This document shows, one piece after another, positions 44,228 to 54,310 of a stretch of 64,000 nucleotides of DNA. The notes below the pieces were generated by a model. That model saw only the letters and a program-made list of their open reading frames with translations. It searched no databases and was not told where the DNA came from. The stretch is from Falciphora oryzae. Taxonomy: Eukaryota; Ascomycota; Sordariomycetes; Magnaporthales; Magnaporthaceae. The stretch is from contig JNVV01000002.1 of the NCBI GenBank assembly GCA_000733355.1, positions 1,973,617-2,037,616 on the forward strand. Direction: 5' to 3'. Numbering within the stretch: position 1 is the stretch's first letter; every line of letters begins with the position of its first letter. A program made the translations under genes and the position numbers.

Positions 44228-45004
44228 TGTGTATGAATGAACGCGGAAGAGAGGGTCTTGGTTGAGATAAGGACTTATGACATGCGCACCCTCCCTCTCA
44301 CGCTTTTTTTTTCTTCTTTCCCCTGGTTCTCTTATGAAATGGCGTCCGACTCAAGAAATACCAATGCAGGGAGTGTCGAGTGGGTCTAGAATAGGAGTCC
44401 CACTGAGTGCCCTATAAGCTAGTGATGTTCCATGTTGCCAAACAGGCACGCACTTGGCGAGCATCTCCAATGATTGTATTTAGAATGACAGTGGGTGCTA
44501 GCTTTCTCCCACCACGAAGACCAGAGGGCCGCCCAGCAAAAGGAGCCCAGCAAAAGGACCTCGTCATCATGACACGTCGGGCTACATCGTACAAACACTA
44601 AACACAGCCAACTCACCAATCATGGGGAGAGCCTCGTCACTTTTGGCCTCGAGGCTGCCCGCCTTGGCAAAGACGGGCTATCTAAATCCCTGTCAGCCCT
44701 ATGGCTGAAAGCCCACGCCACTTGCCACGTGGTGGTACCAAATTGTCGGGTCTAGCAAAGGCCCACATTGGGAGTGAGCAGGGGGGAGCACGGAAATACG
44801 ATTTTCCTTGACGAACGGCTTATCAGCTGCAAGTGTCTCTATCGATAGACCCGATACAGAAAAAAAATTGAGTGGGGTCTCCAGCGCGCGCAAGAGGGAC
44901 TGAGAGCTGACGATCAAGCAAACCAGGCGCGAAAGTTGGCCGATCATTCCTCTCGGGGCAGAGCGTCCGAGAATACCTACCACTCCCTGGGCCAATTGAC
45001 AACA
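44228..45004. other. intergenic, beta-flanking 3' flank and ROK1 promoter
   Basis: About 780 bp with nothing but short frames. The frame of ROK1 is open for 23 codons upstream of its ATG but lacks another start. Confidence 0.55.
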
Positions 45005-47472
45005 ATGGATATCCTCAAGGTTCTTTCTCGAGGCACCAAGCTGCCATCGAAAAAGCCGGGCGGCTCAGCCGCGCCAGCTCGTGCCAATTTGCCCTCGGCC
45101 GGCGTCGAGACGAACCCGCAACTCTACCACGACGATGTCGGCCCTGCGCCTGCTCCCAAGGGCACCAAGCGAAAGAGGAAGACGCGCGAGAAGGACGATG
45201 GCCGGTGCGCACAGCAAGAGGTGGATGGAGAGACGGATGAGGGGGAGGAGGAGGAGGAGCCGAGCGACATCGACTTTTTCGCACCAAAGAACAGGCCAGG
45301 GCAAAGTGACGATGCTGCTTCGGGGAAGTCGGCAAAACCCGGTGCGGATAATAAGAAGAAGAAACAGAAGAAAGACTATTCCGACGCGTTGGCTGCCGAG
45401 CCACTCGAACTGGACGAATGCAAGCGGATAATGCGCTCGCACCGCCTCAAATTTACGCTGTTACAGCTGCATCAGCCCCGGAAGGAATCCGCGTCGAAGC
45501 TAGGCGCAGAAGAGGATGCCAAAAAGAAGAAGAAAAAGAGAAAGAAGTCGGGCAAGGGCGAGGAGGAGGCGGCTGCGCCCCCACCGCCAGGCGACGAGAA
45601 GAAGCAAATCTGCCCGCAGCCGCTCGTCTCCTTCTCCGAGCTCAGGCATACGTACCGCATATCGCCGAGGCTGGCCGACAACCTGGCTCGGGACGGGTAC
45701 AAGGTGCCGACCGAGGTGCAGCTCGGCAGCTTGCCGCTGCTTCTCCGGCCCGACTTTGCCCTGAGCCGCTGCGAAAACGCTGAGGAGGCGCCCGCGGGAG
45801 GAGGCGTCCACTTCCTGGCGGCCGCGCCCACGGGCAGCGGCAAGACGCTGAGCTTCCTGATACCAGCAATCGACGGCGTCCTCAAGAGGAGGGCTGAGCG
45901 AGGGGGCAGCGATGGGGGCGGCAGCGACAGGCACGCTCTCGAAGCCATTGTCGTAGCTCCGACCAGGGAGCTTGCGAGCCAGATCGCCAACGAAGGACGG
46001 AAGCTCGCCACGGGGACCGGCGTTAGGGTGGTGCTGATGCGCAAGGGCATGAGGGTCGCCGCGACTGTCGGTGACTCTCCGGCCCAGAGCGCGTCGGCCG
46101 ACGGCGAGGATCTCTTCGAGAGCGAGGCCGAGTCTTCATCGGGCGACGAGGACGAGCAGGACGAGAGCGGCGGCAAGCCGAAGAAGGCTGCCGCCGAGAC
46201 CAGGAACCCGACCAAAGCAGACATTCTGGTCACCACCCCCATGCACCTCTTGAATTTCCTCTCCGAGGGCGGCTCTTCCAAGACCCTCCCAGATGTGCGG
46301 TCGCTGATCCTCGACGAGGCTGACGTCCTGCTCGACCCCCTGTTCCGCGACCAGACGGTGGGCATCTGGTCGGCCTGTCGCAACCCCGAGCTTCGCGTGA
46401 CGTTCTGGTCCGCAACGATGCCCTCCAGCATCGAGGCCCTGATGCTTGACCGGCTCCGTGCACACCACTCAGGCAGCGGCGGCGGCAGCACCGTCGCCCC
46501 GCCGCTGGTCAGGCTGGTGGTCGGGCTCAAGGACACGGCGGTGCCCAACATCGCCCACCGGCTTACCTACACAGCCACCGAGGCGGGCAAGCTCCTGGCC
46601 ATCCGGCAGCTGCTGCACCCGTCCTCCTTCTCGTCGTCGTCGGCCGAGGGCGGCAGCGCTGCCGCTGACGCGCCGCTCCGGCCGCCCTTCCTCGTCTTCA
46701 CGCAGACGGTCGAGCGCGCGGCGGCGCTNNNNNNNNNNNNNNNNNNNNNNNNNNNNNNNNNNNNNNNNNNNNNNNNNNNNNNNNNNNNNNNNNNNNNNNN
46801 NNNNNNNNNNNNNNNNNNNNNNNNNNNNNNNNNNNNNNNNNNNNNNNNNNNNNNNNNNNNNNNNNNNNNNNNNNNNNNNNNNNNNNNNNNNNNNNNNNNN
46901 NNNNNNNNNNNNNNNNNNNNNNNNNNNNNNNNNNNNNNNNNNNNNNNNNNNNNNNNNNNNNNNNNNNNNNNNNNNNNNNNNNNNNNNNNNNNNCAGGCGT
47001 CAACGGCGTCGTCAACTACGACGTCCCCGGCTCCGCCGCCGCCTACGTCCACCGCGCCGGCCGGACGGGCCGCGCGGGCCGCCGGGGCGGCGTCGCCATC
47101 ACCTTCTACACCAAGGAGGACATACCCTTCGTCAAGAGCGTCGCCAACGTCATCGCCCTGAGCGAGAGGCAGGCCGCCGCGGGCTCCGCCGTCGGCGCCG
47201 CCGTGGGGGGCACGCAGAAGTGGCTGCTGGACGCGCTGCCGGACGTGTCCAAGAAGGACAGGAAGACGCTGCGCGAGAAGGGCGTCGAGTCGAGGCGCGC
47301 CGGCGCCGGCAAGGCCCGCATCACGTCCAAGAGCACGTGGGAGAGGCGGCGGGAGAACAACCGCCGCGGCGCCATCGAGGGGAGCAAGAAGAGAAAGAAG
47401 GCACTGCTCAGCGAGGATGCCGGGGGCAAGTCCGGCGGAGACGACGACGAATGGGGAGGCATTGAGGACTAA
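45005..47472 (+). CDS. ROK1: ATP-dependent DEAD-box RNA helicase ROK1 (DDX52 type), interrupted by an assembly gap
   Basis: The N-terminus [13 protein letters not shown] is close to that of yeast Rok1. A charged, Lys/Asp-rich region follows. The helicase core has the Q-motif region (YKVPTEVQ), motif I APTGSGKT, Ia APTRELASQ, Ib [17 protein letters not shown] and III SATMP. The gap removes what lies between [12 protein letters not shown] (motif IV region) and [11 protein letters not shown]; then come [11 protein letters not shown] (motif VI) and a basic tail ending DDEWGGIED. An acidic insertion of about 50 residues sits between motifs Ia and Ib. Rok1 works in the nucleolus in 18S rRNA processing and 40S ribosome assembly. 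The frame differs before and after the 265-N run, so the gap holds a length not divisible by three, or an intron; the CAG just behind the gap could be an acceptor. Confidence 0.9.
46729..46993. other. assembly gap (265 N) inside ROK1
   Basis: Unknown bases in the second RecA-like domain of ROK1. Other DDX52-type helicases have roughly 60-75 residues between the flanking motifs, so about 200 bp of coding sequence would fit and leave room for a short intron (inference). Confidence 0.99.
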
Positions 47473-47691
47473 ACCGTATTTTGATACCACCCTGTCAAGT
47501 AGTAGCAGTAAAATCAAATATACCATTTTGTGCTTTTGCTTATCGATCTCGTTATACGTGTCGAGTGTCCTAGGGGTGATTGATGAAGAGAGTGTGTGCT
47601 CGAAAGCTAGCTTTCATAGGTGAAGTCGGGAAAGGAGACCCGCCACAGAAGCCACCCGAATGAGAGACGAGGTGCGCGTGCCAGAGAGCCT

Positions 47692-49677
47692 TCACACCCA
47701 AGGGGACACAACCTGCGCCGTCGCGACAACTTTCTTCCCCTCCTTCTTCCCCAGCTTCTTGAAGGGAGCTGTCAGGTCGGCCAGATCGAAAGCCAGCACG
47801 TCAGGCAGCGCCACATCGATGGCCAGGTTGATGGTCTCCTTGCCAAGCTTTGTCTCCGAGCTCGCGCGGAACCTAATCCTCGGCGGGCCGCCGGCGACGA
47901 GGTCGCGGGGGTATGCGGCTGTGACTCTGGCTACCGCTGCAGCGGTCGCCCCGATATAGTCCGCCCAGAAGAGCGATCCCGAGGATGATCCTGGTCCCTT
48001 GCTCTCGCCATCGCTTTCTCCTGCCCCCGTGGGTCGAATCTGAGTGCTGGCCACCACGGCCCGTAGGTTTTCGAGCAGCGGTTTGTCCGACACACACACG
48101 GAGCCGCCCCATCGCGCAACCAAGGTTACGGCCAGCGCCGCGCGTTCCAGGTGTCCCAGCCCCGGGGCGCCAGGGTCTCGGCCTAGGGTACAGTGCAGCA
48201 CGCTGGAGGCGCTTTCGTCGTCATCGCCGCAGGAGCCGCTCGTGCCAGACCAGAGGCTGTCCATGAAAAGGGTGCCCAGGCCGAGGGAGAAGACGTTGGC
48301 AGAGCTGGGCCCATCGGCCAGGGACTCGGGCAGGGCTTCTATCAGAGTAGACATGAGAGATTCAACAGCAGGACTTCTGGTGAGGACCGAAAAGCCAGCT
48401 ACCTGTGGCGACTTTGGATTGCTTCCAGCCTCGTCATGGTGAGAGAGTAGGTGCAAGGGATTGCTCTCGCGCAACGACTCGGGCAAAGCCATCATCAAAG
48501 CGCCCTCACGGTTGCCGCCGGCGCAGAACGTTGCCCACCGGATCTTGGGGACCACAGCGGCAAGCGCCTCAGCCACAGTGGCGATGGCGGGGAACTGCTG
48601 ACGCCGCCGGCCAGACATGCCGGGGATCTTGTCCTTGTGCTTCTTGTTGACCTTGCGCATCCTTTTCGTCTCGGCAAAGTAGCGGCCCGAGACGCTGTAG
48701 GAGCCGACCCCAGTCAGGGGGTAGGGCTCTATGTCATCGTTGAACATGAGCATGCTCCCGTAGCCGCGCAGACCGCCGCCATAGAGGTAGAGGCCGACGC
48801 CGGGGCCGCCGTCGGCGAGATCGGCGGCCAGGGCCGGGTGGACCCTGCGCAGGTGCTCGACAGCGGCGGCGAGCTTGGAATGGAGGCCCGAGACCTCGGC
48901 GTCCAAGACACGGCTATCCTCGTGCTCGATAATGTGCGTCATCCTCGCCGCGCCAAAGGGTAAGGACTGGCCGGCACGGGCGGCCGCGACGCCGTAGTTC
49001 GAGGATCCGGCGTCGGCGGGGCCGACAGCGGCGCCGGCGGTGTTCGGGGCTCGCTCGGGCTCAGAGTTGAGGTAGCTGATCTGGAGACTGCCCCCTCCCA
49101 GGTCCACGAACAAACCCCTGACATTCACAAAAGACGAGCGAGCGCCCATGGCTCCGAGCAGCGTCTCGACCTTGGGCTCGAGGACGTGGACGGCCGTCCC
49201 GGGAGCGGCGTCGGCAATGGCCTTGAGCATGTCGGCTGCGTTGGAGGCGCGGCGCATGGCCTCTGTGGCAAAGACGAGCAGGTTCTCGGGCGGGACACGG
49301 TAGCCGTCAACGGCGATGGCCCGGAACCGGGCGAGAGTTCGGGCCACGGCCAGGATGGTGGCCTCGGGGAACTTGTCCTGAGCCTTGCTTGGGTCGCCTT
49401 CCAGAAGGGCGTCAAGGAGCGAGATGGGGGCGCGCTCCTGGTAAAGGCAAGGCAGCAGCCGCGCCCTGGACGGGGCGAGATCCGAGACGGAGAAGCGGAT
49501 GCCATTGCTGCCCATGTCCACAAGAGCGTACAGGTGGCTCGTGGCGGCCGGGTCCCATTTCCCCAACTTGAGGGTGAGGTCCTCAAGAGTGATTATATCG
49601 ACTGGCGACTCGGACTCGGACGCTGGCGGTCCAGGTGCCGGTGTCGGGGCGGCTGGGGCGGGAGGGAGGGCCGCCAT
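47692..49677 (-). CDS. RTG2: retrograde regulation protein RTG2-like, Ppx/GppA family, 661 aa
   Basis: Single-exon member of the exopolyphosphatase/GppA actin-fold family. The first phosphate loop is DMGSNGIRFSV (about residues 52-62) and the second DLGGGSLQISY (about 195-205). LVFATEAMRRASN lies between them. The layout with a long C-terminal domain matches fungal RTG2, which in yeast senses mitochondrial dysfunction and releases Rtg1/Rtg3 from Mks1 to turn on retrograde target genes. The glutamate usual in the second loop of active GppA/Ppx enzymes (GGGSxE) is Gln here, which fits a sensing rather than a catalytic role (inference). Start at ATG 49677; the open frame upstream has no ATG. Its stop lies only 219 bp from that of ROK1, so the 3' UTRs probably overlap. 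Confidence 0.85.
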   Translation of the reverse strand: MAALPPAPAAPTPAPGPPASESESPVDIITLEDLTLKLGKWDPAATSHLYALVDMGSNGIRFSVSDLAPSRARLLPCLYQERAPISLLDALLEGDPSKAQDKFPEATILAVARTLARFRAIAVDGYRVPPENLLVFATEAMRRASNAADMLKAIADAAPGTAVHVLEPKVETLLGAMGARSSFVNVRGLFVDLGGGSLQISYLNSEPERAPNTAGAAVGPADAGSSNYGVAAARAGQSLPFGAARMTHIIEHEDSRVLDAEVSGLHSKLAAAVEHLRRVHPALAADLADGGPGVGLYLYGGGLRGYGSMLMFNDDIEPYPLTGVGSYSVSGRYFAETKRMRKVNKKHKDKIPGMSGRRRQQFPAIATVAEALAAVVPKIRWATFCAGGNREGALMMALPESLRESNPLHLLSHHDEAGSNPKSPQVAGFSVLTRSPAVESLMSTLIEALPESLADGPSSANVFSLGLGTLFMDSLWSGTSGSCGDDDESASSVLHCTLGRDPGAPGLGHLERAALAVTLVARWGGSVCVSDKPLLENLRAVVASTQIRPTGAGESDGESKGPGSSSGSLFWADYIGATAAAVARVTAAYPRDLVAGGPPRIRFRASSETKLGKETINLAIDVALPDVLAFDLADLTAPFKKLGKKEGKKVVATAQVVSPWV

Positions 49678-50574
49678 GTTTCCTAAGTGGGAGAGGGCGC
49701 AGGTGAAAGGGTTGGGTTGCTGGCAGTTTGACGATACCAAGGTCTGGGTAGGTAGGTATAGATAGGCGCCTGCGACCTGAGACCTACCGCCAAGGCAGAC
49801 AAATCAAAGCCGAGGGGTTCTGGGTTCTGCCCATTCAGTGGTCTTTGCAGCTGCTGGCTCGACGAATGCGTATGATGACCAAGACACAACGTAGAAATAC
49901 GGCCTCCAAAAAGCGCATGCTCGATGTGCCAAGGCTGGTCCGGAAACCGAGCTCTACTGCATGGCGACGGAGAATTGGCAGCAATGGATCTCGAGGTCGT
50001 TGCCCAAGCACAAATGACGTGGCGGAAATCCATAGCTGCCCGCAACGGCACACAGCCCACCACCTTCTCTTGCGACAGCGACGATGGAGTGTGTCACTAC
50101 CACATGCATAGACGTAACAGCCAAGATTTTCTTCTGTTTTGGCTTTTCTTCTGAACTCAAAACTCCCTGCCATGATCAAAATCTAGATTAGGTACCAGTT
50201 GTGGCAGCAACCAGCCCCAGCACAATGCACCAAGCAGCCCGACTCCTTGAACGCCCTCCATCCCCTCCACGCGCCTCGACATGCAGGGCCAAGCGGGCCT
50301 CCTTCTCGAGGGCGAAACGCTCTAAACGTGTGCAACAAAACCGCCCATCCACCGCGGATTGCGGATTTCAGCCATTCTGGCTTGTCAAGCACCAAGCGCG
50401 AAATCATCAAAGAAAATGAACCATGTTTGGGCGCCGGTGAAAACCAGAACCTGGGCGCCTTGGGAGTCAACGCTGACAAAAGGATAGGAAAAAAGAATAC
50501 ATGATAGAACATCAACCTCTTGCAAGGTAAGTATGCGAGTATGCACCGCGCCGAGACATGCAATCATGATGAGC
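49678..50574. other. intergenic, RTG2 promoter and fucosyltransferase 3' flank
   Basis: About 900 bp with no protein-like frame. (TAGG)n-type sequence (GGTAGGTAGGTA near 49747) lies just upstream of RTG2. Confidence 0.55.
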
Positions 50575-52200
50575 TCATGGCCAGATTGTGAGCTCCATAG
50601 CCTCGGCGTTCTTCGGCGCCGTCTTGTCGGCCCCGGCGCGGAAGACGACGGTGTAAGGGTCTTGGTACTGGATATCCCCCTGCGGATCCTGCAGCGTGCC
50701 GACGCCCGAAGACCCGTTGGCCTGGTCCGCGCTGCCGTATGCCACCCTCCGCCGCGCCGCCAGGTTCCACGCGAAGCTCGAGTGCGCAATGCCTGTCACC
50801 AGGCCCGCTCGCAGCATGACCTCGTAGTCGACGAGCGACTGCTGGTCCCAGCTGAGCGCGTCCAGCGCCCGCACCTCGGCCTGCAGCCCCGCGCCCTCGA
50901 GCAGATCCCACTTGGTCACCACGGTCGCGCCCAGCTCCATCCCCCGCTCCTTGAACGACGTCTCGTTGTCGGCCGACGCGCCCTGCGCCAGGTATATCAC
51001 GGGGGCCTGGCGCTCCGCCAGGAGCCCGAGGAAGTAGGGCGCCTGGTCCACGTACGACGGCCACGGCGGGTTCTTGACCTGGATGTCGCGGTCGGTGCGC
51101 AGCCGCACGCCCATGAAGGACTTGGTGAGCGCCCCGCCCGTCTCGGGCCCAGACCCCGACGGCCGCGACCGCCTCGGGTCCAGGTCCAGGCCGTAGCTAG
51201 CGCGCAGAGCGAACAGCGTCTCGGCGGCCAGGCGGCGGGCGTCGGCTCGCACGCGCAGGAGACGCCCGAAGCTGGCCACGAACTCGGGCGGGTCCGTCAC
51301 CACGGGGTACCAGAAGCCTGTCCACGGGAGCTGCATTTTGAGCGGACGGAGCTTGCCGTCGTCCTTGGACTTGATGTGCGCCCTAACGGCCTCGTCCAGC
51401 TTTTGCACGTCGACCACGACGGAGCCGTGCACCAGCGTGATAGCCTGCTTCTTAGCAAACGCCTTTGGGATCTCGAGCTTGATGCCGTTCAGAACCGACG
51501 GGACGTTGGCCAGGTCGTTGATGGACGAATAGAGCTTCATCTGCGGGCACAGCCGCCCCAGGCTGGTCGTCAGGTGCTCCTTGTCGAAGAAGTAATCGAG
51601 CGAGACGCCGCGTACCGGGCCCTTGGCGTTGGGGACCGCTTTGGCGATGTCGTGCTCGGATCGCTGGATTATGTCGGGGAGGATCAGGCCGCTGGCTGTT
51701 TGGGGGACGGGTTCGCTGTTAGTTGGCAACCAACCAAGCCGGAACGCCCAGACACGTATCTGGGCGGCGGCTGCGTGAGAAGCAAGGCCAAGATGCAAGT
51801 TTCCCATTGCCAAGCCGCTACCTGCGCCAACCGGCCAGAAGGTAGGTAACAAGAAGAATCACGACATACCTCCCATCTCAATCGCCAGGCGGAGGCACTG
51901 GAGGTGCCCGTTCCTCACTGTGCCGATGCCCTCGGGCACCGCGTCGCACTGCAGGATCCAGTCGCGGTTCCATGTTTTGGAGGCGCACATGGCCTCAATG
52001 GGCTTGCCGTCGAACGAGCCGTCGATCTCGTTGTCGAGGAAGTCGGACACGAACAGGGTGCGCTGGTCCTTGAACTTGCGCATGACCTGGCCGTAGGTTG
52101 CGCGCGGCGACGACGACGTCGCGTAGGTGAAGATCCAGACGAATATTATCAGCGGCACGGCGAACTTGGCCGCGCTGACGAGCCTGGCCGGTGCCAACAT
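50575..52200 (-). CDS. type II membrane protein, O-fucosyltransferase-like, 483 aa
   Basis: Exons on the minus strand: 52200-51870 and 51695-50575. The intron is GTATGT...AAACAG with an ACTAAC branch site, and removing it restores LRLAIEMGASGLILPDIIQRSEHD. A single hydrophobic segment near residues 10-28 (FAVPLIIFVWIFTY) with a short basic N-terminus suggests a Golgi type II anchor. The luminal part begins with LQCLRLAIEMGA and LILP, then GVSLDYFFDKEHL and, near the C-terminus, DYEVMLRAGLVTGIAHSSFAWNLAARR. These resemble GDP-fucose O-fucosyltransferase-like fungal proteins, in which the C-terminal SSF/SW region binds nucleotide. The family call is from remembered motif pattern and is moderate; donor and acceptor are unknown. 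Confidence 0.65.
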
Positions 52201-52467
52201 GGTCGGTTTTGCTGTGCCGAGGCGCCGAGGCCTCTGGACCGCTTGGGTGGTCTCTGCTGAGTCTCTCTCCCGAGGTTCGTTTTTATGGTTGCTTCATTTG
52301 TTGTTCGCCTTTTCTCGCGACCCGCCGCCTTGCAATGTGCGGCGAGACAGGCCAGAAAACGAAAAAAGGGAGACTCGCCGTCGGGGGAGGATAGGGAATG
52401 GAGGTCAAGACAAGAGGACAGGGGTAGGAAGAGAGAAGGAAAAAGGAAAAAGGAAAAAGGAAAAAGG

Positions 52468-52506
<39 letters not shown>

Positions 52507-54310
52507 ATAGCGAGACCCAAGCACCCAGGGAGCAAGGGTACCGGCCGATAGCAAAAAAAGGAGGAGGAAATGACGAAAGCCAAAGATTGAAGTTAGCATG
52601 CAACAGTGGGCCCCTTTTCAGCTGTTGTGTTAGACAGCACAGTGATCAATAGATTGCCCAGACTGAAAGTCCGTGCAGGACCAACTGGCGGTAGGTATTT
52701 GCAGTTGAGGTTGCAGCAAGATGGGTTCGCCGAGATCTATCTTGGCGCTCAGGAAGAACGAAGCTTGTATTATCGGTACTAAGGGCCTTGGGTGCGCCGC
52801 AATACGGGAGCTCCCGGGGCGGAAGAAAAAAATACAGGACAGGAATGGGGTCGGTCAGTCAGTTAGGCGGCAGGCATCTTGGACGAAGGGAGGCCCGTGG
52901 CAGCGCCCAGCAGACTGGAAAAAGGCCCAGCCTCCCCCAGTCATCGAATACCGGGGCGGGAGTTTGGCATGACTGGACGTGCTGGCATGTGAGTCGTGTT
53001 TTGTTTCCCCTTTCCTGTCCGACCACACAAATGTCACTTGCATGTGAATCCAAAATGGATGCAGGTCGGAAGCACGCACGGTGACGCAGCGACCGCCCCC
53101 AACAACCGATGAGCCTCACTGTGGCACCTCACCAGCAAGGGCGGCTGCCAAAGTTGTCAAGTGTGGTCCCGATAGAGCGTGTCCTCGCTCTTCGGCGACG
53201 TTTCGAGAAGGTTCACCACCAAAAGAGAACAAGCAAAAGAGGAACCAAGCCTTTTCGAAACACAGATCCCAGTAAACGCCACCGATCGTCCGGCGCAGAC
53301 CCGGACATTCCTGGAATCGGCCACCAGAGAAAAAAAAGTCGCCAGCCAACCTCTCAACGCAACCCCTTTACGGACGTGGCACCGACCCGGGTAAATGATC
53401 CATGCGGAGGCAAAGCAGGCACGTCGACCAAAAAATTACACGGACCATAGCGCACCGTGGATTTTGTATGGGATGGCCCGCGTTTTTTCTTGGTCGACGT
53501 GGCAGGTTACCAGCCATCCGGGGAGAGGGCCAGTCTCCGGGCATGTCCGGCCCGAACAAATACTGCAACATCACAAGCCCCTTGTACCCGGATCCCATTG
53601 TGCGCAATCGTACTACCGTCTGTTTCTTTTTATTCTCCAAGTCATTTATAGGAAGTAGGCAGGAGCATCCAGCCCAGCCGTCATCACGGGTACTCTCACC
53701 AACCCTTTTCGACAAGCACCTCAACATCGATAATAGTCATTTGTTGCGTACGAAAAAAAAAAAAAAAGCCTGTAGAATAAGCATGCGAGAAAAGCAGGGG
53801 GGAAAAGGTCGGATGTTAGCAGCGTCTTTCTCGCTCTCATCCCCATACTGCCTCTGGCCTTTGTTTACACAATAGACAGCCCCCTTGCCTTGGCTGTGCG
53901 AAGAGGGAAATCAAAGCGCGTGTGAGGGTCCTCTGTTCTCTCCAAAGCATAAAGTAAGAAAGCCCCCTTTGCGCCATGACCATGACAAATAGAGAAGCGA
54001 CTGCCTCTTCGCTTTACATCAAGGCACATGCAAATCCGTTTGCAGAGGCCGGGAATGTGCATGATAACAGAATAGGAGAAGAAAGAAGAAAAAGTCTCGA
54101 GATTACAAGGGGGAGTCAGGCCGCGACTCTCCTTGGTCTCTTATATATATTAATGGGGCAAAATTAGGGAAGCCAACGCCATGAAAGCGTGGGTGACGCC
54201 GCGTCCCAAGTAAAGAAAGAGGCGCTAATCCAATGCTGTGAATGTGGGTTCAAGTATGGAAGCCAGAACAGGGCAAAAAGGTTTCGTGGTTTCGTAGAGA
54301 GAACGCCCCG
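52201..54310. other. intergenic, no gene supported
   Basis: About 2.1 kb between the fucosyltransferase-like start and the TAF1 stop. It holds a purine-rich repeat with a 36-A run and an A15 run at 53753-53767. No frame has a protein-like composition. Confidence 0.55.
52434..52503. repeat. (GGAAAAA)n repeat running into poly(A), 36 A
   Basis: Several copies of a 7-bp GGAAAAA unit pass directly into 36 consecutive A (52468-52503). On the strand of the downstream membrane-protein gene this is a pyrimidine tract about 240-300 bp upstream of its ATG. Tract length may be unreliable. Confidence 0.9.

Noticed and set aside
50533..51849. 438-codon open frame on the plus strand
   Set aside because: Antisense to the fucosyltransferase-like exon 2; composition is Arg/His/Val-rich and no motif is seen.
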